DNA from: Pseudobutyrivibrio sp.
GTDB taxonomy: Bacteria > Bacillota > Clostridia > Lachnospirales > Lachnospiraceae
NCBI RefSeq assembly: GCF_017471675.1
Contig: NZ_JAFUSK010000068.1
Coordinates: 1-64,000 of the forward strand
Direction of reading: 5' to 3'
DNA: 64,000 bases
The position numbers were made by a program, and so were the translations under genes. The notes under the pieces are model-generated. The model was not told the DNA's origin and searched no databases. It was given only the letters and a program-made list of their open reading frames with translations. Positions 39,517 to 48,801 of the stretch are shown here, piece by piece. Each line of letters opens with the position of its first letter. The first letter of the stretch is position 1.

Positions 39517-41646
39517 GTGAAAGACAAAATTTTTGCAGTTTTACAACGCGTTGGACGTTCATTCATGCTTCCAATCGCAATTCTTCCAGTAGCAGGTTTG
39601 CTTCTTGGAATCGGTGGTTCATTCACAAACTCAACAATGCTTGAGACATACCACCTTACATCAGTGTTAGGTCCTGGTACAGTAGGTAACGCTATTCTTA
39701 CTGTTATGAACGACGCTGGTAACATTGTATTTGGCAACTTGCCAATCATCTTTGCAATCGGTGTAGCAATCGGTATGGCAAAGAAGGAAAAGGAAGTAGC
39801 AGCTCTTGCAGCAGCTATCGCATTCCTTATCATGCACGCTTCAATTGGCGCTATGATTACAATCAATGGCGGCGTTGAAAAGATGCTTGACGGTGCAACA
39901 ACATCAGTATGTGGTATCACTTCACTCCAGATGGGTGTATTCGGTGGTATGATTGTTGGTCTTGGTGTTGCATCACTTCACAACAGGTTTTATAAGATTC
40001 AGCTTCCACAGGTATTATCATTCTTCGGTGGTACAAGATTCGTTCCTATCATCTCAGGTTTGGTATACACAGCAGTTGGTATTCTTATGTTCTTTGTATG
40101 GCCTTTCGTACAGCAGGGAATTTATGCTGTAGGTGATGTTGTACAGGCTTCTGGTTACGCTGGAACATGGGTATACGGTTTGATGGAAAGACTTCTCATT
40201 CCATTTGGTCTTCATCACGTATTCTACCTTCCATTCTGGCAGACATCTGTTGGTGGTACTTTTGAAGTTGCTGGTCAGATGGTAGAAGGTGCACAGAACG
40301 CTTTCTTCGCAGAGCTTGGTGCACAGAACACAATTACTCACTTTAATGTAGCAGCTACAAGATTCATGTCTGGTAAGTTCCCACTCATGATCTTCGGTCT
40401 TCCTGGAGCAGCACTTGCTATGTACAGATGCGCTCTTCCAGAGAAGAGAAAGGAAGTTGGTGGTCTTCTTCTTTCAGCAGCCCTTACTTCAATGCTTACA
40501 GGTATTACTGAGCCAATCGAGTTTACATTCTTATTTGTAGCTCCAGCTCTTTATGGTATCCACTGTGTATTCGCAGGTTTAGCTTACATGTTAATGCACA
40601 TTTGTGGTGTTGGTGTTGGTATGACATTCTCAGGTGGTCTTATCGACTTAACACTTTTCGGTATTCTTCCAGGTAACAAGATGACTAGCTGGGTATGGGT
40701 ACCTATCGTTGGTATTGGTTATTTCGTAGTTTACTACTTCTTATTTAGCTTCCTTATCAAGAAGTTCGACCTTAAAACCCCTGGTCGTGACGCTGATGAA
40801 GAGGTAAAGCTTTACAGACGTTCTGATTACAACGCAAAGAAGGAGTCTATGGGTGATGAGACTTCTATGAAGATTACACAGGGCCTTGGCGGAAAAGCTA
40901 ACATCTCTGATGTAGATTGCTGTGCTACAAGACTTCGTTGTACAGTACACAACTCTGACCTTGTAAACGACGGACTTCTTAAGGCAACAGGCGCTTCAGG
41001 TGTTGTTCACAAGGGTAACGGTGTTCAGATTATTTATGGACCACACGTTACAGTTATTAAATCAAACCTCGAGGATTACCTTGAGACAGCTCCAAACGAG
41101 CTTTATACTGCAGACGCAGTTGATGCTACTCCTGCAGCAGAGGCTGAGAAGCCAGCAGATGCGGCTCCTAAAAAGGTAGTTAAGACTGTTACAATATACA
41201 GCCCTGCAGATGGTAAGGCTGACGATTTATCTACTACTCCAGATGAAGCTTTCGCAAGCGGAATGATGGGTAGTGGTGCAGTAGTTACACCAGAATCAGA
41301 CACAATATGTGCACCATTTGATGGTACAATAGGTTTTATCTTCGATACTAAGCATGCAATTGGATTTATGGGCGATGAAGGTCTCAACCTTTTAGTTCAT
41401 GTTGGTATTGATACAGTTAAGCTTGGCGGCCAGGGCTTTGAAGTATTAGTTTCAGCTGGTCAGAAGGTTAAGAAGGGTGATCCACTTCTTAAGATTGACC
41501 TTGATTACTTAAAGGCTAATGCTCCTTCAATCGCAACACCCGTACTTTGTACAGATGTTGATGAAGACAAGATTGATGTTCGTCTTGTTAAGTCTGGCGA
41601 AGTTAAGGCAGGCGAGCCATTATTTGAAGTTGATTTCTTTGAATAA
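39517..41646 (+). CDS. ptsG: Glucose-type PTS transporter EIICBA
   Basis: A GTG start behind AGGAGG gives 709 residues. Domain order is IIC (about 1-420, LQRVGRSFMLPIAILPVAGL and about ten helices), IIB (about 445-525) with the active Cys in SDVDCCATRLRC, an Ala/Pro-rich linker (about 530-560) and IIA (about 575-705) with LNLLVHVGIDTVKLGGQGF carrying the active His. It imports and phosphorylates glucose or a related sugar such as N-acetylglucosamine. It is controlled by the RNA target upstream. High-expression codons. Confidence 0.9.
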   Translation: MKDKIFAVLQRVGRSFMLPIAILPVAGLLLGIGGSFTNSTMLETYHLTSVLGPGTVGNAILTVMNDAGNIVFGNLPIIFAIGVAIGMAKKEKEVAALAAAIAFLIMHASIGAMITINGGVEKMLDGATTSVCGITSLQMGVFGGMIVGLGVASLHNRFYKIQLPQVLSFFGGTRFVPIISGLVYTAVGILMFFVWPFVQQGIYAVGDVVQASGYAGTWVYGLMERLLIPFGLHHVFYLPFWQTSVGGTFEVAGQMVEGAQNAFFAELGAQNTITHFNVAATRFMSGKFPLMIFGLPGAALAMYRCALPEKRKEVGGLLLSAALTSMLTGITEPIEFTFLFVAPALYGIHCVFAGLAYMLMHICGVGVGMTFSGGLIDLTLFGILPGNKMTSWVWVPIVGIGYFVVYYFLFSFLIKKFDLKTPGRDADEEVKLYRRSDYNAKKESMGDETSMKITQGLGGKANISDVDCCATRLRCTVHNSDLVNDGLLKATGASGVVHKGNGVQIIYGPHVTVIKSNLEDYLETAPNELYTADAVDATPAAEAEKPADAAPKKVVKTVTIYSPADGKADDLSTTPDEAFASGMMGSGAVVTPESDTICAPFDGTIGFIFDTKHAIGFMGDEGLNLLVHVGIDTVKLGGQGFEVLVSAGQKVKKGDPLLKIDLDYLKANAPSIATPVLCTDVDEDKIDVRLVKSGEVKAGEPLFEVDFFE

Positions 41647-41665
41647 GAAATTATAAAATAGGACT

Positions 41666-42502
41666 ATGTATAAGGTAAAAAAAGTATTAAATCATAATTC
41701 GGTCATAGCCGTAGAGACAAATGAATTAGTGGAATACCTGATTATGGGCAAGGGAGTAGGCTTCGGAATGAAGCCTACTCAAGAGCTTAAATTAGGTGAT
41801 GACTGCAAGGTCTTTTCATTAGCAGAGACTTCGGAGCGTGGCGATGTTAAGGACATTGTTAAGCACGTGGATCCTGTCTATTTGGAAATGGCTGAGGCAG
41901 TTTTACAACACGCTGAAGAATATTTTGATAGTGTAGATCACAATATTTTATTCCCAATGGCAGACCACTTAGAGTACGCTGCAAAACGAATCCAAAGCAA
42001 CGACCAAATCATAAACCCTCTTCTTAATGATATAAAGCTGCTTTTCTACAATGAATATAAGGCAGCGGAGATTGTAAAGGATTTGTTTAAAGACAACCTT
42101 GGTCTTGATATGATGGATGATGAAATTGGCTATGTTGCTATGCATATACATTCCGCCACTTCCCAGGATAAGCTTTCTCAAACACTTGAGACTGCTCATG
42201 CGGTTCGTAATTGCATTACCAAGATAGAAGATATCACAGGACGCACTATCCCAACTGATTCATTTTCTTATAATCGAATGATGAATCACATTAGATACAT
42301 GGTCGCACGTATACAAAAGCACGAGGCCTTAAAAATAGATATGAACGATTACGTATCAACTACCTTTCCTGAATCTTTTAAGATTGCAGCTGAAATATGC
42401 CACGAACTTAGTAAAAGTCTGGGCTCCCCTACAGATGAGCTGGAGATTGGATATTTAGCAATGCACATCGAAAGGGTTAAGGCTGATGTGTTAGATTCAT
42501 AA
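41666..42502 (+). CDS. licT: BglG/LicT-family transcription antiterminator
   Basis: The 278-residue protein has an N-terminal CAT RNA-binding domain (about 1-55, KVLNHNSVIAVETNELVEYL IMGKGVGF) and two PRD domains. PRD1 (about 65-170) has HNILFPMADHLEY and IGYVAMHIHSA; PRD2 (about 175-278) ends in IGYLAMHIERVKAD. PTS-dependent phosphorylation of these histidines sets its activity. It would bind the RNA target before ptsG and prevent termination; whether it is better called GlcT depends on the sugar. The gap to ptsG is 19 bp. Confidence 0.92.
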   Translation: MYKVKKVLNHNSVIAVETNELVEYLIMGKGVGFGMKPTQELKLGDDCKVFSLAETSERGDVKDIVKHVDPVYLEMAEAVLQHAEEYFDSVDHNILFPMADHLEYAAKRIQSNDQIINPLLNDIKLLFYNEYKAAEIVKDLFKDNLGLDMMDDEIGYVAMHIHSATSQDKLSQTLETAHAVRNCITKIEDITGRTIPTDSFSYNRMMNHIRYMVARIQKHEALKIDMNDYVSTTFPESFKIAAEICHELSKSLGSPTDELEIGYLAMHIERVKADVLDS

Positions 42503-42507
42503 GTGTA

Positions 42508-42551
42508 AAATAGCCACTTAGTTGTTAGAAACTAAGTGGCTATTTCTTTTT
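42508..42551 (+). terminator. Terminator after the antiterminator gene
   Basis: AAATAGCCACTTAGT and ACTAAGTGGCTATTT form a long stem with a T-rich tail. Confidence 0.88.
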
Positions 42552-42625
42552 GTTTGGCTTAAGGATGAGAGGTCCTTAAGCCTGTTAGAGAATTATATCA
42601 ATATAGAGAATTAAGAAATAAGCAA

Positions 42626-44617
42626 TTATTCATAGATGGCATCTTCTGATTCATCGTAGCCCATTACTTTGTTGTATTCATAATTAGTAACAAGCTCAGA
42701 ATCTTCTGTGTAGAAGCCTTCATCTTTTAGAGCCTTAAGTGTGTGCTTACATTCTGTAGTAAGCTGAGCATATATATCTTGCTGGTATGAAGGCTCTTCA
42801 TTTTCATTCTGCCAATCCCAGTATGCTTGCTCATCTGAAAAATATGGAGTATTGTCGCTTTCAATAGTAAAGCTAAAGTCGTTAAATAACTGAATTTTTT
42901 GTAACTCCTTGTTATTGTATGTATCACCAAAAGTGGTAGTAAATATGTTTCCATCATCGATGTCTTTAAGGAAAGCAGCGTAAATGCGATTGTACTTTTC
43001 AATCTGCTCAGTTTCCTTTAAATCATCGAAGTTAGCAAAGTTAGCGAAATAATCGTTGTCTTTCTCGCTGTAGATGTACTGGCTAAACTGAAGTGAGGTA
43101 ACATTGCAATCATCCCATATATTTCCTATTACATGTTCTTTGATACGAGTAGGATTGTTGAGATAATCAACTATCGGCTCACATGCTGCCAGATAAGTAG
43201 CAGATACCTTGTCTGAATTAGTGTCTACAACAGAATATGTTCTACTAACTAATTTGCCATTCTTAAGCTTGTATTTGATTGTGAAGATAGAACCATCTAC
43301 ATCATCGAATAGTCTGTTTACATCCCGAAGCTCCTTTTTATCAGCAAGGAAGTTAGAATGAAGCTCTCTAACTGAGTTAATATCCTCTGGTTTTGAAAAT
43401 ACCATGGTGTAGTCGCTTGATATACCAACCCATGCAATGTCATCTGCAGCAGGGACCTTGTCTTCTACCTTAAATACATCAAATCTCATACACAAAAGCA
43501 CGGCAAAGGTTGCAAGGCTGTAACCAATCAAAAATCCAAATTTCTTAGATGAAAATACCCTGAAGGTCTTTTCTATTAGCATCTGGGTAGCGTAGAAAAT
43601 GATGCAACCAATAATAAGTGTAGATACAATGGCAATAGCGTATCTGGTGTTGTAATACTGAAGCTTTAGTGCATCAATCATGCCTGCTACTAAGGCTCCA
43701 GCAACCATTGAAATGAAGAATGACATTCCAATAGTAAATACTGGCTTAAGGAATGGCACAGCAATGAAATCCTGAACAGTCTCAAGCTTTTTGTGAGTAT
43801 AAAGTATATAGGAAATAGTTATAAAAATCACTGCCACAATAGCGTATATAATTAAATACTTCATGCCAGGTAATGTGTAGGTAAAGCTTTTAACATTACC
43901 CATCGAATCGTAAGATTCTAAAACATTAACCAAGCAATTCTCTCCTATAAAACAAACAGGTGTGAAAGGGGTGTAGGCTATGGTGCTCATGGCATCAGAC
44001 ATACCAAACATCAATATGCCGGCAGCAATCTTAAATGCAAACTCCATCATTAAGAATAGATAGTTGAATATAAGATAGAACACGATACTGGTAACAATCT
44101 GACCTGAGGCCATTAGTGAAAACATGGCAATGCCAATAAATAATAAGGTGGAAACACATACTGTTAAAGCCCAGAACCATATAGCATCAAAGGCATAGGC
44201 CTTTTCTACAGCTGCTACTATAGAAGTAATACATGCAATAAGTATAACTGGAACAATTGTAACAGTAATGCTTGAAATCACGCCTGTGAAATAAAGACTT
44301 TTTCTGCTAACAGGAAAAGAGTGCATCATATAATTGTCTCGCTTGAAGAATAAATACCAGAAGGTAATTGCCGTAACAATAATGGCAATGGTAATTCCCC
44401 ACATACTAGTTGGTATGTAAGCTATATGATTGAGTAAGACTAAAGTCTTGGTATACCCTTTACCATAAATATCCTGATCGAAAGAAGCCAAATCCATAAT
44501 TAACATGATAGGTATTAATATCAAAAGGATAATGAAATATAACAGCCCAACTATCCATGTCCTGCTTATATTTTTCTTAAACAAAGCTAGATTAAAAAAT
44601 GATGTCTTTGACTGCAT
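42626..44617 (-). CDS. ABC-2-type transporter permease
   Basis: The ATG at 44617 lies eight bases from AGGAGGTG, giving 663 residues. It has about seven N-terminal membrane helices (to about residue 290), two more near 330-390, and a long hydrophilic C-terminal region (about 400-663) facing outward or inward, rich in Asp, Tyr and Asn. It pairs with the ATPase gene, with which it overlaps by 26 bp. GntR(YtrA)-ATPase-permease operons of this type answer to cell-wall stress or antimicrobial compounds. The specific substrate is unknown. Confidence 0.83.
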   Translation of the reverse strand: MQSKTSFFNLALFKKNISRTWIVGLLYFIILLILIPIMLIMDLASFDQDIYGKGYTKTLVLLNHIAYIPTSMWGITIAIIVTAITFWYLFFKRDNYMMHSFPVSRKSLYFTGVISSITVTIVPVILIACITSIVAAVEKAYAFDAIWFWALTVCVSTLLFIGIAMFSLMASGQIVTSIVFYLIFNYLFLMMEFAFKIAAGILMFGMSDAMSTIAYTPFTPVCFIGENCLVNVLESYDSMGNVKSFTYTLPGMKYLIIYAIVAVIFITISYILYTHKKLETVQDFIAVPFLKPVFTIGMSFFISMVAGALVAGMIDALKLQYYNTRYAIAIVSTLIIGCIIFYATQMLIEKTFRVFSSKKFGFLIGYSLATFAVLLCMRFDVFKVEDKVPAADDIAWVGISSDYTMVFSKPEDINSVRELHSNFLADKKELRDVNRLFDDVDGSIFTIKYKLKNGKLVSRTYSVVDTNSDKVSATYLAACEPIVDYLNNPTRIKEHVIGNIWDDCNVTSLQFSQYIYSEKDNDYFANFANFDDLKETEQIEKYNRIYAAFLKDIDDGNIFTTTFGDTYNNKELQKIQLFNDFSFTIESDNTPYFSDEQAYWDWQNENEEPSYQQDIYAQLTTECKHTLKALKDEGFYTEDSELVTNYEYNKVMGYDESEDAIYE

Positions 44618-45491
44618 AGTTCTCACCTCCTAGCTCATAAATAAATATTTCTTCCAGGGTAAGTGGCAACACATCCATAAGAAGAGGATTAAGAGCGCTG
44701 ATAGTTTGCTCAGCTACCCTTGGCTCGCCCTTAACTATTAGGGTGTGAACCCTACCTGTTGTAATTTTTTTAAGCACCTGAACCTCAGGTGGAAGGGAAG
44801 GCATATCACCTTCGAAAGCAAGCTGAATCTTAGTGATAGATGTCTGCAATTCATCAAGAGAACGTTCTATTAAAAGCTTGCCGTGATTCATAATGCCCAC
44901 ATGGTCGCATACATCCTCCAGCTCTCTAAGGTTGTGGGAGCTGACAAGCACTGTAAGACCATGCTCGGCCACATCGGACATGATAAGGCTCCAAATCTGA
45001 CGGCGCATAACAGGGTCAAGTCCGTCAACAGGCTCATCTAAAATCATAAGCTCAGGACGGGCAGCGATAGATAGCATGAAAGCTACCTGCTTTTGCATAC
45101 CCTTTGAAAGGCTTCTAACCATCTTCTTAGGATTGATTTCCGGGAAGCAAGCCAGAATCTTTTTAAACAATGCTTCATCAAACTTAGGATACATGCTTTT
45201 GTAGAATTTCATCATATCCATAGTATTTGCCTGGGTGAAAAAGAATATTTCATCAGGAATAACTGTGAAGCGCTGTTTCAGCTTTTCATTCTCATAGACA
45301 GGTTGTCCATCAATAGTGACAGTGCCTTCATCTTGTTTGTAGACACCAGATAAGTGTCTTATTATAGTAGATTTACCTGCACCGTTAGGACCGACCAGAC
45401 CATAGATAGCGCCGCGCTCAACATGCATATTCAATCCATCAAGCGCAACAAAATCACCAAATCGCTTAGTGACGTTATTAACTTCTATCAT
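44592..45491 (-). CDS. ABC transporter ATP-binding protein
   Basis: ATG 45491 (MIEVNNVTKRFGDFVALDGL) behind GGGAGGGG gives 299 residues. Motifs are Walker A GPNGAGKST (about 38), the signature VRSLSKGMQKQVAFML, Walker B LMILDEPVDGLDPVM and SSHNLRELEDVCDHVG. The C-terminal 80 residues follow the YtrB/BcrA pattern. It powers the adjoining permease. It overlaps the regulator gene by 14 bp and the permease gene by 26 bp, so the three genes form one operon. Confidence 0.92.
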   Translation of the reverse strand: MIEVNNVTKRFGDFVALDGLNMHVERGAIYGLVGPNGAGKSTIIRHLSGVYKQDEGTVTIDGQPVYENEKLKQRFTVIPDEIFFFTQANTMDMMKFYKSMYPKFDEALFKKILACFPEINPKKMVRSLSKGMQKQVAFMLSIAARPELMILDEPVDGLDPVMRRQIWSLIMSDVAEHGLTVLVSSHNLRELEDVCDHVGIMNHGKLLIERSLDELQTSITKIQLAFEGDMPSLPPEVQVLKKITTGRVHTLIVKGEPRVAEQTISALNPLLMDVLPLTLEEIFIYELGGENYAVKDIIF

Positions 45492-45861
45492 CCTTTGCCC
45501 CTCCCTTCGCAAGTTCTTCAATTCGTTTAATGAGGACATCCTTATCCTCGCACAGATACAGAAGTTCTTTTACAATTTCATCGAATTCTTTCATCAATTC
45601 ATCGCTCCTTACTGAGGCAACGAAGCCGCGTTCAGCTGCATAGCTGCCCTTTCCTGCAATCGTGTAAATGTAACCTTCTTGTTCTAACTCCCTATAAGCT
45701 TTTTGGATAGTGTTAGGATTGATTGATAAGCTTGTAGCAAGCTCCCTTACACTAGGAAGCTTTTCATCCTTCTTAACAGCGCCGGTAACAACCAGACGTC
45801 TAAGACCATCCTTAATCTGCTCATATATAGGTTTAGAATCTCTGTAATTCAATTGGATCAT
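45478..45861 (-). CDS. GntR-family (YtrA-type) repressor
   Basis: The 127-residue protein has a winged helix (SKPIYEQIKDGLRRLVVTG, KLPSVRELATSLSINPNTIQ KAYRELEQEGYIYT) and the short dimerisation tail of the YtrA branch. It is the first gene of the operon with the ABC ATPase and permease, whose expression it should hold down until a cell-envelope signal appears. Its promoter overlaps a palindrome fitted to autoregulation. Confidence 0.92.
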   Translation of the reverse strand: MIQLNYRDSKPIYEQIKDGLRRLVVTGAVKKDEKLPSVRELATSLSINPNTIQKAYRELEQEGYIYTIAGKGSYAAERGFVASVRSDELMKEFDEIVKELLYLCEDKDVLIKRIEELAKGGAKDDRS

Positions 45862-45901
45862 CTAATACCTCCTGATTCTTAGGTAAAGTTTGACCTTTGA
45901 C

Positions 45902-45951
45902 TGTATTACGTGTTCTAATACACTTATAGCACAGTAGTTAATCGGTGTCAA
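45902..45951 (-). promoter_or_regulatory. Promoter and operator of the GntR/ABC operon
   Basis: On the minus strand TTGACA, 17 bp, TATAAG. Directly downstream TGTATTA and TAATACA form a perfect 7-bp inverted repeat with a 7-bp centre (45902-45922), a likely YtrA-type operator covering the start of transcription. Confidence 0.78.
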
Positions 45952-45985
45952 TAAATAAAAATTTGAAAAAAATTAAAAAATACTA

Positions 45986-46012
45986 TAAAGTTTTCTTAAG
46001 TAGTACCGATAA
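45986..46012 (+). promoter_or_regulatory. SigD (sigma-28) promoter before flgM
   Basis: TAAA, exactly 15 bp, ACCGATAA: a near-perfect flagellar sigma-28 promoter, driving the late flagellar operon from flgM. Confidence 0.85.
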
Positions 46013-46090
46013 ATGAAGTGTAAAGAAAAATGTAGCTCGAGATTTGATTACAAAAATCGGCATAATAAGGGAGGAAAGGAGTGTGGCGAT

Positions 46091-46372
46091 ATGCGTATAG
46101 AGGCTTACAATCAGGTAGCTCAGCTCTATCAAACATCAAACACTAAAAATGTAACACAGGCAGCAAAGACAAATGGTATGGGTCGTGATGAGGTTCAGAT
46201 TTCATCAACAGGTCGTGATTACCATGTTGCAAAGGCCGCTGTATCTGAGGCTGCGGACATTAGAGAGGATTTAGTAGCTGATATCAAGGCTAGAATCAAA
46301 GATGGTACTTATGATGTCAGTCCTGATGATTTCGCAGAGAAGTTGTTATCTCAGTACGGATCAATTCTTTAG
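46091..46372 (+). CDS. flgM: Anti-sigma-28 factor FlgM
   Basis: ATG 46091 (MRIEAYNQVAQLYQ) gives 93 residues; the longer upstream frame covers the promoter and leader. Short, polar N terminus, then GRDEVQISSTGRDYHVAKAA and the C-terminal binding region REDLVADIKARIKDGTYDVS PDDFAEKLL, as in FlgM proteins that hold SigD until the hook is complete. It starts the operon flgM-flgN-flgK under a SigD promoter, giving feedback. Confidence 0.9.
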   Translation: MRIEAYNQVAQLYQTSNTKNVTQAAKTNGMGRDEVQISSTGRDYHVAKAAVSEAADIREDLVADIKARIKDGTYDVSPDDFAEKLLSQYGSIL

Positions 46373-46389
46373 TTTTGTGAGGGTAAAGC

Positions 46390-46902
46390 GTGGCTAGTTT
46401 AATGGATGAGTTGCTCTTAACTATGGATGGTGAAGCGGAGCAGTATGAAAAGTTAATCAGTCTTAATGGTAAGAAGAAGGATTCTATTATCTATAAGAAG
46501 CTTGACGTACTGGAGGATATTACCGTCAAGGAGCAAGCCATTGCTGACACCTTACGGGTTCTAGAGAAAAAGCGTCTTTCTATACTTAACAGTATAGGGC
46601 AAGTGATGGGACATGATGGTGAGCAGGTTACTGTGTCATGGATGATTGATAACTTGGCGAACCAACCTGTACAGCAGAAAAAATTAAGTCAGGCCAAGGA
46701 CAAGCTGGTAAAAGTAGCTGACGATGCTCAGGTTTTGAATTTTCAAACCCAGAATCTACTTAGGCAGGCTTTAGAGATGGTGGAGTTTGATATAACACTT
46801 ATCAAAAGTGCAAAGCAGGCACCACAAACCTCCAACTATGGAAGAAATGCTGAAACTACAGGAAACATTTTAGGAAATAGAGGATTTGATGCTAAACAGT
46901 AG
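46390..46902 (+). CDS. flgN: Flagellar export chaperone FlgN
   Basis: The GTG at 46390 behind GAGGG gives 170 residues, all helical, with MDELLLTMDGEAEQYEKLIS and LEDITVKEQAIADTLRVLEK KRL. FlgN binds the hook-associated proteins FlgK and FlgL in the cytoplasm and brings them to the export gate. Position between flgM and flgK is the standard one. The sequence of FlgN is poorly conserved, so the name rests partly on context. Confidence 0.83.
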   Translation: MASLMDELLLTMDGEAEQYEKLISLNGKKKDSIIYKKLDVLEDITVKEQAIADTLRVLEKKRLSILNSIGQVMGHDGEQVTVSWMIDNLANQPVQQKKLSQAKDKLVKVADDAQVLNFQTQNLLRQALEMVEFDITLIKSAKQAPQTSNYGRNAETTGNILGNRGFDAKQ

Positions 46903-46949
46903 GAAAAGGATGTCCTTAGAGTTTTAGTAGGAACTTGGAGGGCAGACTT

Positions 46950-48776
46950 ATGGCTAATAGTTTTGGAAGCTTATATGTTGGGGCATCAGGCCTACAGTCA
47001 GCATCACATGGATTAAATACAACATCAAACAACCTTACTAACGTTAATACAGAAGGTTACGTTAGAGAGCAGGTTGTTTACGAAGATAGAACATATAGAA
47101 AAATAGGCAACGCAGCGATCAGCACTCAGTATGCTGGTCTTGGCGTGCAGGTAGGAACAATCGTCCACAACCGCGATATCTTTTTAGACAAAGCATATCG
47201 ACAGGAAAATGGGCGATATTCTTTTTATAGTGCTAGTTCTGAAGCAGTGCAAGAGGTTATCACCCATCTTCAGGAAACAGAGGGCAAGGCTTTCAAGGAA
47301 GCTATAGCAGATTTTGAGGAAGCTTTTGAGGAATTTGCAAAGGAGCCATCTGATACCGTGAAGCAAAACCTTGTATTGCAGAAGGCTAGTCTTTTTTTGG
47401 CTAGAAGTAAGGCAGTACAGCAGGGATTTGAAGATTACCAGACTATTATCAATTCCAAAATCAAGGAAAAGCTTAATAGGATAAATGATATTGGAAAAGA
47501 AATAGTTGATTACAATAAACGAATCCAGGCAATCGAGGCAGCTGGTGTTGAGAAGGCCATGGATTTGAGAGATAAAAGAGATTTACTCTTAGATGAGCTT
47601 TCTGGTATGGCGAAGATTTCTTACAACGAAGATCATACTGGTGTAGTTCATGTAGAAATAGAAGGTGTGGAATTTATTGACGATATAAAATACTACCCTG
47701 TTGGCACATTGGAGGATAAAAGAACAAAGTATGTTACTCCATACTGGCCACAGCTTTCTGAAATCGTAAGTGAAGAGGATGAAAGCCTTAATACATACTA
47801 CAAGATGTTTGATACTACTAATGTTGCAGCAGACAAGAATACAGACATCGGTGAAATTAAGGGAATGCTTCTTGCCAGAGGAGATGGCTGGAGTACCTAT
47901 AGGGATTTTTATGATGAAGAAGGAAATAGCCTAACTTCAGAGGATTATAAAAAAGGAATTGCAAATTCCATAATGATGAATTCTGAGGCTGAGCTGGATA
48001 CACTGTTCCATGAAATGGTAACAGCTATAAACGATATATATAGTCCTCTGACAACGGTGGAGAGTGCATATGCTACAGCAACCAACATGTCTTACACATA
48101 TACAGACAAAAATGGAGATTTAGTAACAGTATCTGGTGATGATATTCCAAAGAACCTTAGAATCCTTGATAAAGAAAAGTGTTCCGTAGGTTCGGATGGT
48201 GAGCTTCCACCAAGAGAATTGTTCGTACGAGTAGGCTGTGATAGGTATCAGGAGGTTACTCTTACATATACTGATGAGAATAATCAGCCACATACAGAAA
48301 CAATGTATGTGTATAACGAGGAAAACCCAGATGACCCTGGCCAGTGGTACACACTTAAGTCTACCTTTGTTAATGAAGAGCTGATTAAGCAGGAATCTTA
48401 TTTACCACATCTGAAATATGGCGTAAATAAGGGCGCTGTAGACTACGACATTGGAATCAGCCTAAGTAGTATTTGGAATGAGCAGAATTTCCACTTGAAT
48501 CCTAGCGATACCACTCCATGTGGCTACAATGGTTTTTACGTAAAATGGATTGGTGAGATTGCCAATACAGGAAACGTATATAAGAGCACAGAACAGTCAT
48601 TGGAAGGCACAAGAGAGGAAATCGAATTTAGCCGTCAGGGTGTTATCGGTGTATCTTCCGATGAAGAATTAACAACAATGATTAAATATCAGTCAGCTTA
48701 CAACGCAGCTAGCCGATATATAAATGTAGTAAACGAAATGATTGAGCACTTGCTCACATCTCTTGGTCACCAGTAG
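46950..48776 (+). CDS. flgK: Flagellar hook-associated protein FlgK (first copy)
   Basis: ATG 46950 behind GGAGGG gives 608 residues. The N terminus SLYVGASGLQSASHGLNTTS NNLTNVNTEGYVREQVV is the rod/hook-family helix, and the C terminus SAYNAASRYINVVNEMIEHL is the matching coiled coil. The central part (about 200-540) is variable and will face outward. It forms the junction of hook and filament. A second flgK-like gene follows 25 bp downstream; the two differ in length and central sequence, so they are not a recent duplication. Confidence 0.88.
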   Translation: MANSFGSLYVGASGLQSASHGLNTTSNNLTNVNTEGYVREQVVYEDRTYRKIGNAAISTQYAGLGVQVGTIVHNRDIFLDKAYRQENGRYSFYSASSEAVQEVITHLQETEGKAFKEAIADFEEAFEEFAKEPSDTVKQNLVLQKASLFLARSKAVQQGFEDYQTIINSKIKEKLNRINDIGKEIVDYNKRIQAIEAAGVEKAMDLRDKRDLLLDELSGMAKISYNEDHTGVVHVEIEGVEFIDDIKYYPVGTLEDKRTKYVTPYWPQLSEIVSEEDESLNTYYKMFDTTNVAADKNTDIGEIKGMLLARGDGWSTYRDFYDEEGNSLTSEDYKKGIANSIMMNSEAELDTLFHEMVTAINDIYSPLTTVESAYATATNMSYTYTDKNGDLVTVSGDDIPKNLRILDKEKCSVGSDGELPPRELFVRVGCDRYQEVTLTYTDENNQPHTETMYVYNEENPDDPGQWYTLKSTFVNEELIKQESYLPHLKYGVNKGAVDYDIGISLSSIWNEQNFHLNPSDTTPCGYNGFYVKWIGEIANTGNVYKSTEQSLEGTREEIEFSRQGVIGVSSDEELTTMIKYQSAYNAASRYINVVNEMIEHLLTSLGHQ

Positions 48777-48801
48777 GATTAGAAAGACGAGGTAATAGCT
48801 T